DNA of 64,000 nucleotides from Flavobacterium franklandianum. GTDB taxonomy: Bacteria; Bacteroidota; Bacteroidia; Flavobacteriales; Flavobacteriaceae. Below the pieces are notes generated by a model. That model searched no databases, had not been told where the DNA came from, and saw nothing but the letters and a program-made list of their open reading frames with translations. Shown here piece after piece: positions 25,211 through 34,744 of this stretch (position 1 is its first letter; each line of letters starts with the position of its first letter). Position numbers and translations under genes: made by a program. Location: positions 62,001 to 126,000 of the forward strand of contig NZ_VJZR01000008.1 in assembly GCF_007097365.1 (NCBI RefSeq). Reading direction: 5' to 3'.

Positions 25211-25783
25211 ATGAAAAAAACAATCATTTATTTAGGAATTACTTTAATGGTTTTTTCTAGTTTGTCTTTTGCTTCCAATACTAATTTTATTGGTAATCAA
25301 AAAACACAAAATAACTTTAATGTATCTCCTGCTCCTTTAGTAGTAGCAATTAGTAAAGGGGAAATCGAAACAGTCAAAAAGTTTATTGAGGATGGCACAG
25401 ATGTTGATAAAAAATTTAATGGAATGACTCCTCTAATGTATGCAGCTCGCTATAATAAAGTCGAAATTATAAAATATTTATTGCTAAAAGGAGCTGATCG
25501 TAACATTAAAGATAGTCAAGGATTTACTGCATTAAAACATGCTGAGCTATCTAATGCTTATGAAGCTATTACTTTTTTGAAATCATTATCAATTAAGGAA
25601 CAAGTGAAAATTTCGTTTATTGATGACTCTGTTTTTTTGTATCCTGAACCAGTTTTATTTGTAAAATCTAGTAAAACAATCGATAGAATTATTGCTGAAA
25701 ACGATAAAATAATTGAAAGTACAGATTCCGATGAAATACAGACTTTAAATTTCACTGAAATTAATAAAAAACCTGTTTTATAA
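25211..25783 (+). CDS. Exported ankyrin-repeat protein
   Basis: A 190-residue protein with a signal peptide (IIYLGITLMVFSSLSFA, cleavage near 22) and about three ankyrin repeats at 45-130. The helix-turn-helix words are clear: VVAISKGEIETVKKFIEDG, then GMTPLMYAARYNKVEIIKYL and GFTALKHAELSNAYEAITFL. The last 60 residues are acidic and unlike known domains. Periplasmic ankyrin proteins of this size are usually protein-binding, sometimes linked to catalase or stress protection; no partner is evident here. Followed by a bidirectional terminator shared with uvrA. Confidence 0.85.
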   Translation: MKKTIIYLGITLMVFSSLSFASNTNFIGNQKTQNNFNVSPAPLVVAISKGEIETVKKFIEDGTDVDKKFNGMTPLMYAARYNKVEIIKYLLLKGADRNIKDSQGFTALKHAELSNAYEAITFLKSLSIKEQVKISFIDDSVFLYPEPVLFVKSSKTIDRIIAENDKIIESTDSDEIQTLNFTEINKKPVL

Positions 25784-25881
25784 AATAAGAGTAATTCTTA
25801 AGATGTCGTAGCATTATTTTAATTCGATTGTACTTATTATAAAATAGCGAATGGGCTTAGGGGAAGCCTCAATTTATCAAT

Positions 25882-25920
25882 AAAAAAGCACCATTATGGG
25901 TTATATAATGATGCTTTTTT
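25882..25920. terminator. Bidirectional terminator between ankyrin gene and uvrA
   Basis: AAAAAAGCA-C-CATTAT pairs with ATAATG-A-TGCTTTTTT around a 7-base loop: 15 pairs with one mismatch, with a T run on either strand. Confidence 0.85.
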
Positions 25921-25941
25921 TATGTTATTTTTTTTCAATAT

Positions 25942-28773
25942 TTAAACCAATTCCTTCTTCAAAAATTGTGCCGTATAGCTTTTCTTATTTTTGGCAACTT
26001 CTTCGGGAGTTCCTTTGGCAACGACTTCGCCACCGCCTTTTCCGCCTTCGGGACCAATGTCTATGATGTAATCGGCTAGTTTGATCACATCCATATTGTG
26101 TTCGATAATCAAAATCGTATTGCCTTTATCGACCAGTTTTTTTATCACCTCCATCAATACCCGAATGTCTTCGAAATGCAAGCCAGTGGTAGGTTCGTCC
26201 AATATATAAAACGTATTTCCAGTATCTTTTTTAGCTAATTCTCCAGCCAGTTTGATACGTTGTGCTTCACCACCAGAAAGTGTTGTACTTTGTTGTCCCA
26301 AGGTTATATAACCCAAACCAACATCTTGCAGGGTTTTGACCTTTCGATAAATCTTCGGAATCATTTCAAAGAAGGGAACAGCCTCGTCAATAGTCATATT
26401 CAAAATATCCGAAATGGATTTTCCTTTGTAACGAATCTCCAAAGTTTCTCTGTTGAAACGTTTCCCTTGACAGGTTTCACATTCTACATAAACATCGGGT
26501 AAGAAGTTCATTTCGATGGTTCGTACACCAGAACCTTCGCAGGTTTCACATCGTCCACCTTTTACGTTAAAACTAAAACGCCCTGCTTTATACCCCCGAA
26601 TCATACTTTCAGAAGTCATCGTGAACAGGTTTCTAATTTCGGTAAAAACCTCGGTGTATGTGGCAGGATTCGAACGTGGTGTTCTTCCAATCGGGCTTTG
26701 GTCAATATCAATCACTTTGTCAATGAATTCCAAACCCTCAATTTTCTTATACGGTTTTGGTTTTTTGACACCATTAAAATAAAAGGCATTCAAAATAGGG
26801 TAGAGGGTTTCATTGATCAAAGTTGATTTCCCGCTTCCCGAAACTCCGGTTACACAAATCATTTTGCCCAAAGGCAATTCTATCGAAACATTTTTCAAAT
26901 TGTTTCCTGTTGCACCCGTTAGTTTTAGGAAATTTCCGTTGCCTTCACGACGTTTTTTTGGAACTTCAATTTCCATTTCACCGTTCAAATAAGAAGCCGT
27001 CAAAGTATGGTCTTTCAAAATTTCGGCAGGAGTTCCTTTGCTGATGATTTCGCCACCGTGTTTTCCTGCTTTTGGACCAATATCAATCACATAATCGGCA
27101 CGCAGAATCATATCTTTATCGTGTTCGACAACAATAACCGAGTTGCCTATATCACGCAATTGTTCCAAGGAATGAATCAATTTATCGTTGTCTCTTTGGT
27201 GCAAACCAATGCTTGGTTCATCCAGAATATACAGAACACCAACCAACTGCGAGCCAATTTGTGTCGCCAATCGAATGCGTTGTGCTTCTCCTCCAGAAAG
27301 TGATTTCGAGCTTCGGCTTAAAGCCAAATAATCCAAGCCAACGTTCATCAAGAAAGCCAATCGATCCTTGATTTCCTTAATAACTTCCGTTGCGATCGTC
27401 TTTTGTTTATTGGATAAATGGTTGTCCAAATCCAGAAACCAAGCCGTCACATCCGAAATATCCATATTGCACAATTCGGCAATATTCTTCTCATTGATTT
27501 TGAAAAACAAAGCTTCTTTTTTCAATCTGGAACCTTCGCAAACCGGACATTTGACTTCATCCATAAATTCCTTTGCCCAACGTTTTATTGTGGTCGAACC
27601 GCTTTCGTCGTGTTGGTTTTTGATGAAATGCGAAATCCCTTCAAACTCAATTTTGTAGTCTTTGGTTACGCCCAAAACTTTCGATTCGACCGAGAATTTT
27701 TCTTTTCCACCATTCAAAATCATTTCCATAGCTTCCTCGGATATTTTTTCAATAGCATCGGTCAATTTGAAATCAAATTTCTCACCAATGATTTCCAATT
27801 GCTTGAACATCCAGCTGCTTTTATATTCGCCCAAAGGAGCAAAACCACCTTTGTTTATTGATAATTTTGGATTTGGGATAATTTTCTTTATGTTGATTTC
27901 ATTTACCGTTCCCAAACCTTTACAATGATCGCAAGCTCCTTTGGGTGAGTTGAACGAGAATAAATTAGGTTCCGGATTTTGATAGGAAATTCCGGTTGTC
28001 GGACACATTAAATTCCGACTGAAAAACCGAATTTCATCGGTATCTTGGTCTAAAATCATCAACACATTTTCGCCGTGATACATCGCTGTTTTGATGCTTT
28101 CGGTCAGGCGTTTTTCGTTATCTGGTGTGTTTTCGATAACCATTCTGTCTATCACGATTTCGATGTCGTGGGTTTTGTAACGGTCGAGTTTCATTCCTGT
28201 AGTGATGTCTTTGATATCGCCATTAATACGGACTTTTAGGAAACCTTGTTTGGCAATTTGCTGGAATAATTCGGCATAATGTCCTTTCCTAGCACGAATA
28301 ACGGGAGCCAAAATATTGATACGTTTACCTGCAAAATCTTGGGTAATTAACTCTTTGATTTGCTCGTCATCATAGGAAACCATTTTTTCACCCGTATTGT
28401 AGCTATAAGCATCTGCGGCACGCGCAAAAAGCAAGCGTAGGAAGTCATAAATTTCGGTAATGGTTCCAACGGTCGAGCGTGGACTCTTGCTGGTCGTTTT
28501 CTGCTCGATGGCAATAACGGGCGAAAGCCCATCAATTTTATCCACATCAGGTCGTTCCAAACCACCCAAAAATTGTCTGGCATAAGCCGAAAAAGTTTCT
28601 ACATAACGGCGTTGTCCTTCGGCATAAATCGTGTCGAAAGCCAAGGATGATTTTCCTGAACCCGAAAGTCCGGTAATCACGACCAGTTTCTCTCTTGGGA
28701 TTTTTACATCTATATTTTTTAGATTGTGTACTCGCGCACCCAATACTTCAATGTTGTTATCGTTTTCTAGCAT
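25942..28773 (-). CDS. uvrA: Excinuclease ABC subunit A, first paralogue
   Basis: DNA damage sensor of nucleotide excision repair. Two ABC ATPase halves: Walker [15 protein letters not shown] with signature [12 protein letters not shown] in the first, [14 protein letters not shown] with [12 protein letters not shown] in the second. Zinc modules are complete (CxxC pairs in [10 protein letters not shown] with [10 protein letters not shown], and [12 protein letters not shown] with [10 protein letters not shown]). The length of 943 residues is normal. The ATG at 28773 is used; the -7 box TAACTTTG lies at 28790-28797. A second full-length uvrA occurs 11 kb away at 39977. This one has standard spacing in all motifs and is the better candidate for the main repair enzyme, but that is inference. 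Confidence 0.95.
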   Translation of the reverse strand: MLENDNNIEVLGARVHNLKNIDVKIPREKLVVITGLSGSGKSSLAFDTIYAEGQRRYVETFSAYARQFLGGLERPDVDKIDGLSPVIAIEQKTTSKSPRSTVGTITEIYDFLRLLFARAADAYSYNTGEKMVSYDDEQIKELITQDFAGKRINILAPVIRARKGHYAELFQQIAKQGFLKVRINGDIKDITTGMKLDRYKTHDIEIVIDRMVIENTPDNEKRLTESIKTAMYHGENVLMILDQDTDEIRFFSRNLMCPTTGISYQNPEPNLFSFNSPKGACDHCKGLGTVNEINIKKIIPNPKLSINKGGFAPLGEYKSSWMFKQLEIIGEKFDFKLTDAIEKISEEAMEMILNGGKEKFSVESKVLGVTKDYKIEFEGISHFIKNQHDESGSTTIKRWAKEFMDEVKCPVCEGSRLKKEALFFKINEKNIAELCNMDISDVTAWFLDLDNHLSNKQKTIATEVIKEIKDRLAFLMNVGLDYLALSRSSKSLSGGEAQRIRLATQIGSQLVGVLYILDEPSIGLHQRDNDKLIHSLEQLRDIGNSVIVVEHDKDMILRADYVIDIGPKAGKHGGEIISKGTPAEILKDHTLTASYLNGEMEIEVPKKRREGNGNFLKLTGATGNNLKNVSIELPLGKMICVTGVSGSGKSTLINETLYPILNAFYFNGVKKPKPYKKIEGLEFIDKVIDIDQSPIGRTPRSNPATYTEVFTEIRNLFTMTSESMIRGYKAGRFSFNVKGGRCETCEGSGVRTIEMNFLPDVYVECETCQGKRFNRETLEIRYKGKSISDILNMTIDEAVPFFEMIPKIYRKVKTLQDVGLGYITLGQQSTTLSGGEAQRIKLAGELAKKDTGNTFYILDEPTTGLHFEDIRVLMEVIKKLVDKGNTILIIEHNMDVIKLADYIIDIGPEGGKGGGEVVAKGTPEEVAKNKKSYTAQFLKKELV

Positions 28774-28789
28774 AAATTTTGGCAAAACG

Positions 28790-28797
28790 CAAAGTTA
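28790..28797 (-). promoter_or_regulatory. -7 box of uvrA (first paralogue)
   Basis: Minus-strand TAACTTTG fits TAnnTTTG, 17 bases before the ATG. Confidence 0.5.
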
Positions 28798-28979
28798 CCA
28801 TTTTGATTTATTCTTTCATTACAACAGCACGGAAGTTTATATTAAAATTACATATAAAATTGGACGCAGATACAGCCGATTAGCTATCGCGAAAACGCGG
28901 ATAAAAACTGATGTATTTGTTTAACCAAGTTATGTTTTGAATATAAACTAATTGTAATCTTTGAATTAGATAAAATTTT

Positions 28980-28987
28980 TATATTTG
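28980..28987 (+). promoter_or_regulatory. -7 box of the gene at 29004
   Basis: TATATTTG fits TAnnTTTG, with TTG at 28961-28963 as a possible -33 element, 16 bases apart. Confidence 0.55.
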
Positions 28988-29003
28988 AATAAAAAATAGA
29001 AAG

Positions 29004-29525
29004 ATGAATATTTTAGGAATTGGCTCACGCATAAAACACCCAGAATTGGGACTTGGAGTTGTTACGAATGTAACTTCAAAGCATTATTGGGTTACTTTTA
29101 TTGAAAGCGGATTGGAAACTATCGAAATTGATAGTGAATTTGACATTATTGAAGCTGTTGAGGGAGAAGTTGATTCGGTTAGTTTTCACGATGTAGAAAA
29201 ATCTTTAAAAAATCTACTACAAAAATGGAGCGATGTTTCCCAAATAGTTCCCATCGCCGACAAATGGAAAGGTGGCAAAATCATTTTAGAACCAGGAACT
29301 GCCACGCAAAACAAGGAAGTTCTGATTGACACTTTTTTTCATAAAATCACGATGGTTCGCGATAGAATACGAGTGATGGAACAAAAGATTAATGCGAGCA
29401 ATCTTGACGAAGCCGAGAAAATTGATTTGCAGCAATACATCACCAGAATTTACGGCAGTTTGACCACATTTAATGTGTTGTTCAAAAATTCGAATGATTA
29501 TTTTGTAGGGGAAAAAACTAAATGA
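29004..29525 (+). CDS. Unknown protein with a CarD/Tudor-like N-terminal fold
   Basis: A 173-residue soluble protein that I cannot name. The first 50 residues (GSRIKHPELGLGVVTNVTSK, then YWVTFIESGLETIEID) follow the pattern of small SH3/Tudor-like beta domains such as those of CarD or the C-terminus of UvrD/PcrA: HPxxGxGxV followed by a strand that ends in a conserved hydrophobic. The rest is helical with a coiled-coil tendency (DRIRVMEQKINASNLDEAEK). Has its own promoter, divergent from uvrA. A nucleic-acid or polymerase-binding role is only a structural guess. Confidence 0.65.
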   Translation: MNILGIGSRIKHPELGLGVVTNVTSKHYWVTFIESGLETIEIDSEFDIIEAVEGEVDSVSFHDVEKSLKNLLQKWSDVSQIVPIADKWKGGKIILEPGTATQNKEVLIDTFFHKITMVRDRIRVMEQKINASNLDEAEKIDLQQYITRIYGSLTTFNVLFKNSNDYFVGEKTK

Positions 29526-29537
29526 TAAACACGCATC

Positions 29538-30080
29538 TTATTGATTATTCAGTTTAACGGTGTTTTTTTTATTATATTCCGCTTCGATTTCGTTTATTTC
29601 TTTAACAAGTCCTTTGTTTATCAATTGTTTCACACCACCTCTAGGAAAATAATCATAGGGAGCTGGATAAATTTCGTAAAATAGGGTATGTTGATTTTGT
29701 TCGTGAAATAGAATAACAGCATATCCTATAAACTTTTTAGATTTATTCATTTTTGTAAATTGATAAGCAATTACTTTATCATCATTCAAATACTTACCCT
29801 CTTTTAGTTTTTTTAAATACTTTTTACTTACTTCATCAATTATTAGTAATCGGTGTAATTTGTTTAGTTCCGGCGCATTTTGCCAAGCCTCTTTTGAAGA
29901 ATTAACAGAATTTTCTATATCAGTAATGACATTGTAATAATTAGATTCTTGGATTAAATCAACACGTTTAACCTCAAGATTGTCTTTTGATATTTTACTG
30001 ATTACTTCCTTTTTATCAATAGATTTGGAACACGACGCAATAATCAGTGTGACTAGTATGTAAAGATATTTTTTTATCAT
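29538..30080 (-). CDS. Small lipoprotein of unknown function
   Basis: A 180-residue lipoprotein: MIKKYLYILVTLIIASC gives the signal and lipid-bearing Cys17. The mature part is alpha/beta with many Lys and Asp residues and a recognisable segment GYAVILFHEQNQHTLFYEIY. No family recognised. The ATG at 30080 is preferred because it starts the signal peptide; an upstream in-frame extension of 29 residues has no such logic. Converges with the gene at 29004, 12 bases away. Confidence 0.6.
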   Translation of the reverse strand: MIKKYLYILVTLIIASCSKSIDKKEVISKISKDNLEVKRVDLIQESNYYNVITDIENSVNSSKEAWQNAPELNKLHRLLIIDEVSKKYLKKLKEGKYLNDDKVIAYQFTKMNKSKKFIGYAVILFHEQNQHTLFYEIYPAPYDYFPRGGVKQLINKGLVKEINEIEAEYNKKNTVKLNNQ

Positions 30081-30230
30081 ATTATAATTTTCAGGTTGAA
30101 AGATATAAATAAATTTTGATTGTAAGTTCGTGATGATTTTTTTAAAATGGTTTGCTTCAAGAAGCAAAACAATCTCGTATGCAACAAAACAGTCAATGGC
30201 AAGACCAAAATAGTTGAGATAACCACAAAA

Positions 30231-30257
30231 AAAACGCTAACTCAAAGCTAGCGTTTT
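30231..30257. terminator. Hairpin overlapping the end of the fic gene
   Basis: AAAACGCTA (30231-30239) pairs with TAGCGTTTT (30249-30257). The stop codon of fic is inside the right arm. Preceded by an A run, so it gives a T run for fic transcripts. Confidence 0.75.
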
Positions 30258-31201
30258 CTTTGTCTATTTTCGATATAATTGGCAACAGCTTCTTTGGTAG
30301 TGTACCAATTCCGACCTTCTTTGTAAGCATCAATTTTTCCTGTTCGAGCCAATAAACTTACGTATTCTTGACCGTAAGGGCTGCTTGGCTCACTGACAAT
30401 ATCTGAAATTTTTTGAAAATCATTATCGTTGTCAGGCATCGCATTCAAATAAATATTTAAGCTGCGTTCCAAGGCTTGACACATCAAAAGCATTAGTTTT
30501 TGATAATTGCCATTATTGGCTTGATTGAGTGCTTCATAGTATTTTTTTCTATCATTTTTGAGAATAATAGCGGGTGGAAAACCACAACGCATCAACAATA
30601 AATTCATTGCCAGTCGAACTGTTCTACCATTACCATCAAAGAAAGGATGAATCCAAACCATTTTATGATGGAAAACCGCAGCCAATTCTATATCGTTCAT
30701 TCCTAAAGGATTGGTATTAATAAAATCAATCAATTCATCCAGTAAATCCGAAACTTTATTGGCGTTAGGCGGAACAAAATTAGCGCCAGAAATACGAACA
30801 CCACCATTGCGTAAACGTCCTGCAAAATCCTCTTCGATGGAACGTAAAACTAGGCTATGTAAAGAAAGAATGTCAATACTTCGCAAAACATAATCATCAT
30901 TAATTATCGAAAATAAATAATCTATGGCTTTGTCGTGATTGTACGTTTCAAAATGTTCTCGCAAAGATTTTCCTTTTACTGTAATCCCTTCTTGAAGCAC
31001 CATTTGAGTTTCTCGTAACGTTAAAGAATTCCCTTCGATACTATTCGAATTATAAGTCCATTCTATAGATAAACTTTCTCTAATTTTGTTCAAAGCGATG
31101 TTGGGCAAAGGTCTGCTGGCTTGCAAATCTTGCTTTTTTTTGTACAATCTCTCGAAGGTTGATTGAAACTCTGTTCTATATCCTAAATCTATTTTCCACA
31201 T
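30248..31201 (-). CDS. Fic-family AMP-transferase, class II, with C-terminal DNA-binding domain
   Basis: A 317-residue Fic protein. The catalytic motif HPFFDGNGRTVR (185-196) is complete, with His185 as the active base, so transfer of AMP to a target hydroxyl is expected. The N-terminal inhibitory helix carries S52-N-S-I-E56-G57, matching the (S/T)xxxE(G/N) motif that blocks ATP in class II Fic proteins. The last 40 residues (GKIDAYKEGRNWYTTKEAVA) look like a small helix-turn-helix of the excisionase type. Its promoter has a -7 box (31209-31216), a TTG (31237-31239) 20 bases upstream, and a perfect 13-bp inverted repeat around the TTG, which suggests self-regulation. Divergent from the nuclease-like gene at 31417. 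Confidence 0.92.
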   Translation of the reverse strand: MWKIDLGYRTEFQSTFERLYKKKQDLQASRPLPNIALNKIRESLSIEWTYNSNSIEGNSLTLRETQMVLQEGITVKGKSLREHFETYNHDKAIDYLFSIINDDYVLRSIDILSLHSLVLRSIEEDFAGRLRNGGVRISGANFVPPNANKVSDLLDELIDFINTNPLGMNDIELAAVFHHKMVWIHPFFDGNGRTVRLAMNLLLMRCGFPPAIILKNDRKKYYEALNQANNGNYQKLMLLMCQALERSLNIYLNAMPDNDNDFQKISDIVSEPSSPYGQEYVSLLARTGKIDAYKEGRNWYTTKEAVANYIENRQRKR

Positions 31202-31208
31202 AACCCAA

Positions 31209-31216
31209 CAAAATTA
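31209..31216 (-). promoter_or_regulatory. -7 box of fic
   Basis: Minus-strand TAATTTTG, with TTG at 31237-31239 as the -33 element after a 20-base spacer. One of the best promoter matches in the window. Confidence 0.7.
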
Positions 31217-31219
31217 CAA

Positions 31220-31261
31220 TTAATATCGGATAAATACAATTTTTTTACTATCCGATATTAA
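31220..31261. promoter_or_regulatory. Operator-like perfect 13-bp inverted repeat in the fic promoter
   Basis: TTAATATCGGATA (31220-31232) and TATCCGATATTAA (31249-31261) are exact complements. One arm lies between the -7 and -33 boxes of fic, the other just upstream of the -33 box. The repeat lies in the gap between fic and the divergent nuclease-like gene. The placement is typical of a repressor site. Confidence 0.75.
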
Positions 31262-31311
31262 AATTTTATTCTTTAAATCAATTTTTTTCAGAGTTTGTAA
31301 TAAATTGTTTA

Positions 31312-31319
31312 TATATTTG
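31312..31319 (+). promoter_or_regulatory. -7 box of the nuclease-like gene
   Basis: TATATTTG fits TAnnTTTG, with TTTG at 31294-31297 upstream. It leaves a leader of about 90 bases before the ATG at 31417. Confidence 0.5.
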
Positions 31320-31416
31320 GAAGAGAATAAAATTGGAATATGAAATTTCAAAAGTTTGTAAATTTCAATTATTTTTTAGGTATCATTTTTTAAATTCTAA
31401 TATAAAAAATAATAAA

Positions 31417-32328
31417 ATGGCTCTATATAAAATTGAAAAAGATCTAACATATATTAAAGAGAATCCTTTTAAGTTAGAGAAAGAAATTCAAGAATTAACG
31501 GAACGTAATTTAAAAACTATATTGGGTTTGGATTTTGTAAAATCTGAGTTTTCTCTAAATAATTTTAGGATTGATACTTTAGCTTTTGATAAAGAAGCAA
31601 ATGCTTTTGTAATTATTGAGTATAAAAGAGATAAAAATTTCAGTGTAATTGACCAAGGATATGCATATTTGTCTTTAATGTTAAATAATAAAGCTGATTT
31701 TATTTTAGAATTCAATGAAAATCTTGATAAAACCTTAAAAAGGAACGACGTTGATTGGTCACAATCAAGAGTTTTATTCATATCACCATCTTTTACAAAT
31801 TATCAAAGAGAAGCTATAAATTTCAAAGATTTGCCAATTGAATTATGGGAAATTAAAAGATTTGAAAACAATACAGTTTCATTTGAGCACATCCAAAAAG
31901 CAGGTGCTCAAGAAAGTATTAAAACTATTTCTAAAACCGACATTACAATAGATAATGTTGCTAAAGAAATTAAAGTTTATACAGAGCAAGAACATTTAGA
32001 CAATGTTTCTGAGGAGATTAAAGAACTTTATGATAAGTTAAAAAATGGAATATTAAATCTTGATAATCTAGAAGTAAAACCAAAGAAAAAATATATAGCT
32101 TTTGTCTCTGGTAGAAACGTGATTGATATTCATCCGCAAAAAAAAGCTTTGAAAATGTGGATTAATATGAACAAAGGAGAACTTGAAGACACAAAAGGTT
32201 TAACAAGAGATGTTTCAGCTACAGGGCATTGGGGAAATGGAGAGTATGAATTACAAATTGATTCAGATGATAATTTAGAATATATTCTAAGTCTAGTGAA
32301 ACAGTCTATTAAAAAGAATAAAAAATAA
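31417..32328 (+). CDS. PD-(D/E)XK nuclease-like protein with C-terminal DUF5655 domain
   Basis: A 303-residue soluble protein. Residues about 30-90 hold a restriction-endonuclease-like core: LNNFRIDTLAFDKEANAFV with a conserved Asp, then VIIEYKR as the E-x-K strand, and a helix starting VIDQGYAYLSL. The last 115 residues match the DUF5655 type (KKYIAFVSGRNVIDIHPQKK; KALKMWINMNKGELED; GHWGNGEYELQID). Proteins of this build often lie in defence or mobile islets, but their activity has not been shown to my knowledge. The ATG at 31417 is chosen because the first 28 codons of a longer frame overlap the promoter leader. Divergent from fic across a perfect inverted repeat. Confidence 0.75.
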   Translation: MALYKIEKDLTYIKENPFKLEKEIQELTERNLKTILGLDFVKSEFSLNNFRIDTLAFDKEANAFVIIEYKRDKNFSVIDQGYAYLSLMLNNKADFILEFNENLDKTLKRNDVDWSQSRVLFISPSFTNYQREAINFKDLPIELWEIKRFENNTVSFEHIQKAGAQESIKTISKTDITIDNVAKEIKVYTEQEHLDNVSEEIKELYDKLKNGILNLDNLEVKPKKKYIAFVSGRNVIDIHPQKKALKMWINMNKGELEDTKGLTRDVSATGHWGNGEYELQIDSDDNLEYILSLVKQSIKKNKK

Positions 32329-32449
32329 GTTGAAAGGGTTAAATTTCGTGATAAAAGATGTCGGGTTTGTTAAGATAATTTAGTTCTTCAAAATGATTTT
32401 ACCACAACTTCTCCCTCAAATATTTCCCATAACTCACATTCAAACCACC

Positions 32450-34744
32450 CTAAAACGGATACCCAATCGCAATATTGAATATCAGGTTTTCTTTTCTCCA
32501 AGAGCCATTTCCAAAATCAATGTCATCAATCACCCATCTTTGTCCCTCTGTCAAATAAGGCTTTCTTAGCGGAAATGCCAAATCGGTTCTCAAGATTAAA
32601 AAAGAAAAATCGAAACGCAATCCAGCACCAGCTCCAACGGCTATTTCCTTCATAAAATCTTTCGAAATTTCTGCTCCAGCTTTGTCTGGATCGGCATTCA
32701 AGAGCCAAATGTTTCCGGCATCTACAAATAAAGCACCTTTCATTAAACCATAAATTTTCGCTCGGTATTCGGTGTTGAATTCTAATTTTAAATCAGCCGA
32801 TTGATCTGGCAAAAAGGAGTTAGAAGTTAGTGGTGCTTGGTAACTTCCAGGTCCGAGTGATCTTGCTCTAAAGGCACGAATACTATTGGTTCCACCCACG
32901 ACAAATTGCTTGGTTGTAGGCAATGTAATCGAATTTCCATAGGCAAAACCGGCACCAAGAATGATTCGGCTTGCCAATTCACCTTCTTTTCCTAGTTTTA
33001 AATAATGCCTAAAATCTGCTTTTATTTTTACATATTGGCTAAACGGAACATCAAATATTTTTATGGTATCGCCTTGTTTTGCATTTGCTCCCTTCAATAA
33101 ACCAGTGATATTTCCAGCCAAATCCACTTCTGTATTAAAATAGAAAGTATTTTTTTTACGTTTTTGCATCGTATTCGTGAAAGTATAGGAATAGGTTGGG
33201 CCAAAAATCAATTGTTTTTCGATTACTTTTCCCAAAGCAGCATCGGCATCAATATCCGCTTGATATTCTGCTGTAACATTATTCGGACTCACATAAGTAA
33301 TATCGACAACATTCAATTGATGTTCTTTTCGGATATTGCTTTTCCAGATGTATCCAAACGATGTTTTAAAGGAATTCAAAGCGTAAAGTTGTGTCCTGTT
33401 TTGGTATTCATAGCGCACAGTAGCTTTGGTTCTTGGGACAAATTCTTGGTCACTTTCGATAGTAAAAGGTGTAATCAATCTTGGCCAAGTCAAACTCGTT
33501 TCTGTTCCCAGTTTATAAATATTTTGCCCTTTATTTTCGCCCGAAAGTTGAAAATCGGCTCCGCCAAATACGGAAACAGTCAGCAATTCTGCACCACGAA
33601 ATACGTTTCGGTTGTTCCAGTTTACATTAATTTCAGAACCTGTAAATCCTGCTGAATTGGTTTTTCCTAACACTTCGACACGGATAAACTTTTTAGGCAA
33701 AAGCGTCAAATAATAATAAGCATCCAAAGTATTTTTCAAACTATCCGAAACCTTGAATTCATTTTTCACGAAGTTGAATGTGCCTAGATTTACAAAACGG
33801 TTCAAGGAAAGATTGTGATTTTTTCGGTTGTATAAATCCCCTTTTTTAAAATACAAAGCGCGGTCAAAAACTCTGGGTTTAAAAGTATTCGCTGAATCAA
33901 TAATTGTGAAATCTTTATACTGAACAATATCCTCTTTTTTATAAGTAACGCTATCTTTTGAAATCGAAAAATTGGGATAGACTACAATCTTGTTTATTTT
34001 ATAAGCAATGGCGGCTTTTTCGGGCGTTTCGTCTTTTATTTTTAATTTGATATTAACCTCATAATCTCCTTTGGTACTATCCACTTGAGCCAAAATATAA
34101 TCGGGATTAAAATAATAATACCCTTTTTCCTTGAGTCTAGCATCGATGCGTTCTCGCTCGAGTTTTATCACTTCCAAATTATACGGTTCGCCTTCTTTGA
34201 GTAGAGTTAGGCGATTGGTTTGGGCTATTGCTTTTCCTAAATCAGAAGAATCTGCTGGAAATTGCACATTTTTTATTTTGTATTGTCTTTTGGGCCAAAT
34301 GGTATATTCTGCCGTTGCTTTTTTGTTTTTGGCAGTCGAATCGGCGCTAACACGAGTTTTGAAATACCCTTTATTTTCCGTAAAATTTCTCAAAACAGCC
34401 ACGTTATAATCTAAATCGACTTTGCTGAATAATACTGGCGCTTCACCCACTTTAGTCCTTAACCAATGGCGAATTCCTTTTTCTTTTTTTGGTTCGCCAG
34501 CCAAATTATAAATCAATAGTTTAGGACGTAATCCAAATATTTTTTTATTGGGTTTTGGTCGCAGTAAAGTTTCCAATTCGTTCTCTAATGCTTTCTTTTC
34601 TTTCTTTTTTAGGACTGAATCTTTGACGGTTACGGAACTTCCTGTAAACAATAAATCGCCATCGGGCAAATATTTAGTGTTGCTGCATCCAAAAGCAAAA
34701 AACAAGGATAATGCTATAAAATATTTTATATATTTAGTTTTCAT
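32450..34744 (-). CDS. tamL: TamL: BamA/TamA-family outer-membrane lipoprotein
   Basis: A 764-residue member of the Omp85 family. Signal peptide with lipid-bearing Cys20 (LSLFFAFGCSNTKYLPDG), then POTRA-like periplasmic domains (about 30-370) and a 16-strand barrel (about 380-764) with the expected late motif region GTNSIRAFRARSLGPG, matching the conserved (V/I)RG(F/Y)-type loop of Omp85. Ends in an aromatic residue (IAIGYPF). The lipid anchor distinguishes the Bacteroidota form from proteobacterial TamA. Its start overlaps the tamB stop by four bases (ATGA), so the two are translationally coupled and should form one inner-to-outer membrane bridge. Confidence 0.9.
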   Translation of the reverse strand: MKTKYIKYFIALSLFFAFGCSNTKYLPDGDLLFTGSSVTVKDSVLKKKEKKALENELETLLRPKPNKKIFGLRPKLLIYNLAGEPKKEKGIRHWLRTKVGEAPVLFSKVDLDYNVAVLRNFTENKGYFKTRVSADSTAKNKKATAEYTIWPKRQYKIKNVQFPADSSDLGKAIAQTNRLTLLKEGEPYNLEVIKLERERIDARLKEKGYYYFNPDYILAQVDSTKGDYEVNIKLKIKDETPEKAAIAYKINKIVVYPNFSISKDSVTYKKEDIVQYKDFTIIDSANTFKPRVFDRALYFKKGDLYNRKNHNLSLNRFVNLGTFNFVKNEFKVSDSLKNTLDAYYYLTLLPKKFIRVEVLGKTNSAGFTGSEINVNWNNRNVFRGAELLTVSVFGGADFQLSGENKGQNIYKLGTETSLTWPRLITPFTIESDQEFVPRTKATVRYEYQNRTQLYALNSFKTSFGYIWKSNIRKEHQLNVVDITYVSPNNVTAEYQADIDADAALGKVIEKQLIFGPTYSYTFTNTMQKRKKNTFYFNTEVDLAGNITGLLKGANAKQGDTIKIFDVPFSQYVKIKADFRHYLKLGKEGELASRIILGAGFAYGNSITLPTTKQFVVGGTNSIRAFRARSLGPGSYQAPLTSNSFLPDQSADLKLEFNTEYRAKIYGLMKGALFVDAGNIWLLNADPDKAGAEISKDFMKEIAVGAGAGLRFDFSFLILRTDLAFPLRKPYLTEGQRWVIDDIDFGNGSWRKENLIFNIAIGYPF

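Noticed and set aside
26640-26690. tRNA-like word GGATTCGAAC in the uvrA region (also near 40707)
   Set aside because: Falls at the same conserved codons in both uvrA genes; no acceptor or anticodon stem around it.
27007-27861. Several long open frames antisense to uvrA
   Set aside because: Shadows of a well-conserved gene; no recognisable product.
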